From contig CM052360.1 in NCBI GenBank assembly GCA_028551475.1, positions 6,684,501-6,748,500 on the forward strand: a DNA stretch of 64,000 nucleotides. The letters run 5' to 3'. This document shows, in pieces, positions 60,620-64,000 of this stretch. This DNA comes from Casuarina equisetifolia. Taxonomy: Eukaryota > Streptophyta > Magnoliopsida > Fagales > Casuarinaceae. The translations under genes and the position numbers were made by a program. The first letter of the stretch is position 1, and the number at the start of each line of letters is the position of its first letter. Under the pieces are notes generated by a model that had not been told where the DNA came from, made no database searches, and was given only the letters and a program-made list of their open reading frames with translations.

Positions 60620-61245
60620 CCCTCCTTGGAAAACAAAGCCTACTTCTTAGCTTGCAAATATTTCGAGTTTTTTATAAGAGTGCTAAACAGGGATGATGGT
60701 CGACAGGCTTGCACATCACACACCTAATTCCATCTTTTAACCAATTTATGAAACAACAAAGTTGTTGTTCTTGAGATAACTTACCATCACATAGAAGCAA
60801 TCAATTAAATTGTGCCTTATAGTCCTCTATCATTTCAAGTCACTACAATTTGGTCAGTTCACCAGAAGAGTGAAATTTTATGGGTCGGTAGCGTTATCAA
60901 TTAATTCCAAGTGATCACATAGCCTTCCTGCGCCTCCTTAAACCCATGATACTAGACTTAAGCATCTCCATCTACATCCCAAGTTCACACAGCATATATC
61001 CAACTTTATCCGTCTAGGATTTTTGGTTCCAAAATTTGTGACTAATGGAGATCCATGTGTTCTCTTGCTCAGCCATTGGAGCTCTTTCCCATTTCCGTTT
61101 GAGTTTAGCTATTGCTGTCTAGTTTCTCGTTGATGGTAATAACATGCTCTACTTCTCATCCATCATCCTCTTAAGAAATCATTGATCCATCTCAGGATCA
61201 AAATGATCCTAGTGAGCCTTTGCCATCAGTGTCTCTAATACCAAT
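60620..61245 (-). pseudogene. Decayed Ty3-gypsy gag with primer site
   Basis: On the minus strand TTGGTATTAGAGAC at about 61241-61228 resembles a tRNA-iMet primer site. The sequence after it decays through many stops but keeps the gypsy capsid order: a VITWN region about where the chromovirus has VTWES, an FGELTKL-like piece with a stop, and an EEIRGDV-like piece. I see this only as a faint resemblance to the intact element at 31833-32500. Part of the adjacent 61250-61570 would be its LTR. Confidence 0.5.
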
Positions 61246-61419
61246 GTGTAATAGGTCCTATGATAGGATAGGCTTATGGGTCGTTTAGCTTAAGATCCCA
61301 CTAATAATGGGGGGTTCTTCTTACCTATGGTGCTAGTCAAGCAGTAGAACAAAAACAAGGGAACAGACGCGACTCAATGAAAGGATAAGGTCGAGATGCC
61401 TCAACTTAGATGGAACCAA

Positions 61420-61454
61420 GGCAAACCTGAGACCAATCAGATCTCAGGTTTGCC
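61420..61454. repeat. Perfect 13-bp inverted repeat (hairpin)
   Basis: GGCAAACCTGAGA (61420-61432) and TCTCAGGTTTGCC (61442-61454) around a 9-base loop. It lies in the presumed LTR of the decayed gypsy element. Function unknown. Confidence 0.85.
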
Positions 61455-62469
61455 TAATAAAAAAGAAAAAGGAAAATTGGAGGAAGAAGCATACCTAGTT
61501 TTATAACAAAGGTTTTTATAACATGACAAAGTTACTCACCCCATTGAAAGTCAGACACGTGCCATTGGCCCAGCAACGATGATGTGGACGATGATAAGGC
61601 ACTTACAATTAAAACAAACTTATTCCTCTCCTAGCTTCCGCAACGTCGTGGCCGAGAACCTTGTTACCAGCTCTGAGGCACCTATGCAACACTCAATGGT
61701 TACACGTGGATACATTACAAGGACGAAGAACAAATCCCACTCAGTGGTACAAAATTCGTTACTATCAAATACACAAAATATAGCCCCCATCAGCTCAAAT
61801 GCCTAGAAAAATGAATCGATTTGTTACTGCCTCTCATTCTACTGGGGAATGTTTACCATTTGACAAAATAGTCCGTTGTTTTGCCTCTATACGAACAAGA
61901 CAAACACGTCAAATGCTGAAGTGGCCAATAATATCATGCACTCTATATGAACAAGTTTGAGAACTCCAAACCAACTAGTAGATTCTTACAAGAAAAATAG
62001 AATCAGGTAATATATAATTTGTCAAAATTGTTGTTTCATCCAATCCATCTGATAGCATTAAATATCAGATTTACTCACGTGTTCGTCCCCTGGTAGATTC
62101 AATCCAAGGATGCAAGATGCAATAGCTATATAGATAGAAAAATTATGAACAGAAACTGGTCACAACACTTTATCTTTATTACAATTACTCTCCAAACATG
62201 AAGACCAAAACTCGCGTGGGAAAGTCGTTCACAATGCAGGAAATCACATTCACCAAAATTCTAGTCTGAACTCGAACCTAAAAAATATACCTTCATGAAG
62301 GAAAAATTCATAGATCCTATCCTCCTATCACCACGATTCTCTTATCTGAGGCAAATTATCATAGCTTCACAAGTACCTATGATGGAAAAACATCAATTGC
62401 ATGCTTTTGAAGGGTACAATCATTATCCTTTTCACAGAAAGATGTTTGTTTTTATGTGCGTTTGAGCAG
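61455..62469. other. Unassigned retroelement-rich intergenic DNA
   Basis: No gene recognised. A 75-codon plus-strand frame (61579-61806) resembles nothing I know. It likely holds the outer LTR of the gypsy remnant and the flank of the Copia element to the right. Confidence 0.35.
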
Positions 62470-62830
62470 TGTGAAATAAGGAATGGTTTGGAATAGGGAT
62501 GAACAAGGAGTAGTTCTTGTATTCAATGCTTCAAGCGGTACAAAGGCTAGCACTTACTTCTACAGACCCTCCTATTACAGTCCAATGCCCGTTCAGAAAG
62601 ACAAAAAAACAATTACAACACTTTAAGAACTAAAAACAAAAGAGTGCTCTACTCAAACACTCAAGTGGAGTATGACTTTTCTGCAAGTCTACTCTCTTAG
62701 AGTCTATTCTGTAGCATGTGCTGTCTACAGCACGTAACCCATTTTCCTTACACAAAATAGCCGTGTCTTTTACTTCTTCATGACCCCTAGTGTCAATTAA
62801 ATCACACGGCACCCATGTCACATCTTATCA
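62470..62830 (-). repeat. 3' LTR start of a Ty1-Copia element (outer end uncertain)
   Basis: On the minus strand the purine tract AAGGAAGGG (62839-62831) is followed by TGATAAGATGTGAC, a normal LTR start; the pol stop codon TGA coincides with its first bases. The far end is not fixed because the matching 5' LTR is outside the window. CATTCCTTATTTCACA near 62480 is a candidate. Confidence 0.5.
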
Positions 62831-64000
62831 CCCTTCCTTGACGAGGTGTGCCTTTACTCCAATGCTCTCTCTGAGCTTCTCATGTTGAATTCATGGAAGA
62901 CACTTTGTAAAGATATCAGCTTGTTGTTCTTCACTTGGACAATACACGAACTTCACTTCTTTTACTTCTACCAATTCTCTAACATAATGAACTTTTATGT
63001 TCACATGCTTTGTTCTGGAATGATGACTAGGATTTTGAGTCATGGAAATAGCAGACTTACTATCACTATACATAAATGTTATATTTTTCTGTTCAAACCC
63101 AATCTCAGTTAAAAGTCTGCGCAACCACACCGCTTGACAAGCTGCAGATGCAGCAGCTACATATTCTGCCTCTACCGTTGATAGAGAAACAGAACTTTGC
63201 TTCTTGCTTGACCAACTAAAGGCAGTGCCACCCAGATTAAATAAGAACCCACTTGTGCTTCGAGAGTCTTTTTCATTTCCTGCCCAATCACTATCACAGA
63301 AACCCGTAATTCAAAATTGTTTGACTTGGAATAACAGAGGCCAAAATCAGCAGTACCTTTTAAGTATCTCAATATGCGTTTGAGCTTGCTGTGATGGCCT
63401 TTTGTAGGCTTGTGCATAAACCTTAACAGCAACGATACAGGATACATTATATCAGGACGTGTTGCTGTTAAGTAGAGTAGACTTCCAATGAGGCTTCTAA
63501 AAACACTTGCATCTGCTTCACCAGTGTTATCTTCTTCCACAACCTTCTCTCCTGACATCAGTGGAGTATCAACTGGATTACAGTGAGCCAAGTTAAACCT
63601 AGCCAGCAACCCCTTCACAAACTTGCTTTGGGAAATAAAGATCCCTTCCTCCATCTAATACACTTCCAACCCCAAGAAGAACTTCATAAATCCCATGTCA
63701 TTCATTTCAAATGTGTGAAACATTTCAGACTTGAATTCTTCCAACCTTTTATCATCATTACCCATAAATATCAAGTCATCTACATAAATGGATACGAGAA
63801 TAACTGATTTACCTCTGAATGATACAAACAAGGTTGGTTCATTCGGACTACACATGAAACCTTGGTCTATAAAATACTTGCTGATTTTACTATACCAGGC
63901 TCTTGGTGCTTGACATAATCCATAAAGTGCCTTATGCAATCTGAGGGCCTTAGTTTCTGCACCCTTGATTGCATATCCTTGAGGTTGCTGGACATAAACT
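62828..64000 (-). pseudogene. Ty1-Copia pol, RT-RNase H end, running off the right edge
   Basis: Minus strand. At the edge the reverse transcriptase reads VYVQQPQGY, LHKALYGLCQAPRAWY and the catalytic YVDDLIFMG, followed by MGFMKFFLGLEVY. RNase H follows with DWAGNEKDSRSTSGF-like sequence, TVEAEYVAAASAACQAVWL, YSDSKSAISMTQNP and the KHVNIKVHYVRE / QADIFTKCLP end. Lesions: TAG at 63657-63655 (Gln expected), a 1-base shift near 63305, and TGA ~62888 (CGA to TGA fits). The element's other domains lie beyond base 64000. It is fresher than the Copia remnants at 54-60 kb and belongs to another copy. Confidence 0.92.

Overview
The window is nuclear DNA of a flowering plant, most likely a dicot or basal angiosperm. 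The evidence is multi-exon GT-AG genes of plant-specific families (purple acid phosphatase, X8 callose-binding protein, AP2/ERF factor, ARID-HMG protein), an AT-rich background, (CT)n tracts and many LTR retroelements. I cannot name the species from sequence alone.

Layout. 1-24.3 kb is gene-rich: a KDEL receptor (ERD2, minus, last exon off the left edge), ribosomal stalk protein P0 (plus), a PAP15-like purple acid phosphatase (plus, 7-8 exons), an X8/PDCB-like protein (minus), a UBP1/UBP2-type deubiquitinase (minus) and, head-to-head with it, a 69-residue SERF/4F5 protein (plus) whose first intron looks like a U12-type AT-AC intron. 24.3-31.1 kb is gene-poor. 31.08-36.74 kb is a complete, very young Ty3-gypsy chromovirus with 527-bp LTRs differing at one base and a perfect 5-bp target duplication, but with a broken reading frame. 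36.7-41.4 kb is intergenic. An ERF061/062-like transcription factor (plus) lies at 41.4-42.7 kb and a six-exon ARID-HMG-box gene (minus) at 44.1-49.1 kb. A PHT1 phosphate-transporter pseudogene is at 51.4-52.1 kb.

From 53.3 kb to the right edge the window is a nest of old retroelements: two TRIM-type miniature LTR elements (one with tandemly multiplied LTRs), three LTR-like copies of a decayed Copia family in both orientations around a decayed gag, a roughly 1.1-kb diverged copy of the UBP/SERF intergenic region lodged between two of those copies, a decayed gypsy gag, and the 3' part of a Copia pol with its 3' LTR start at the window edge. C-to-T (and G-to-A) change dominates the decay, as expected from methylated cytosine deamination.

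The genes do not form one pathway. They are ordinary single loci: secretory retrieval, ribosome stalk, phosphate scavenging, cell wall/plasmodesmata, deubiquitination, chromatin and transcription. The points most worth checking are the AT-AC intron in SERF, the displaced copy of the UBP/SERF promoter region, the young but coding-dead chromovirus, and the two TRIMs, one of which is dated and bounded by an empty site inside the same window.
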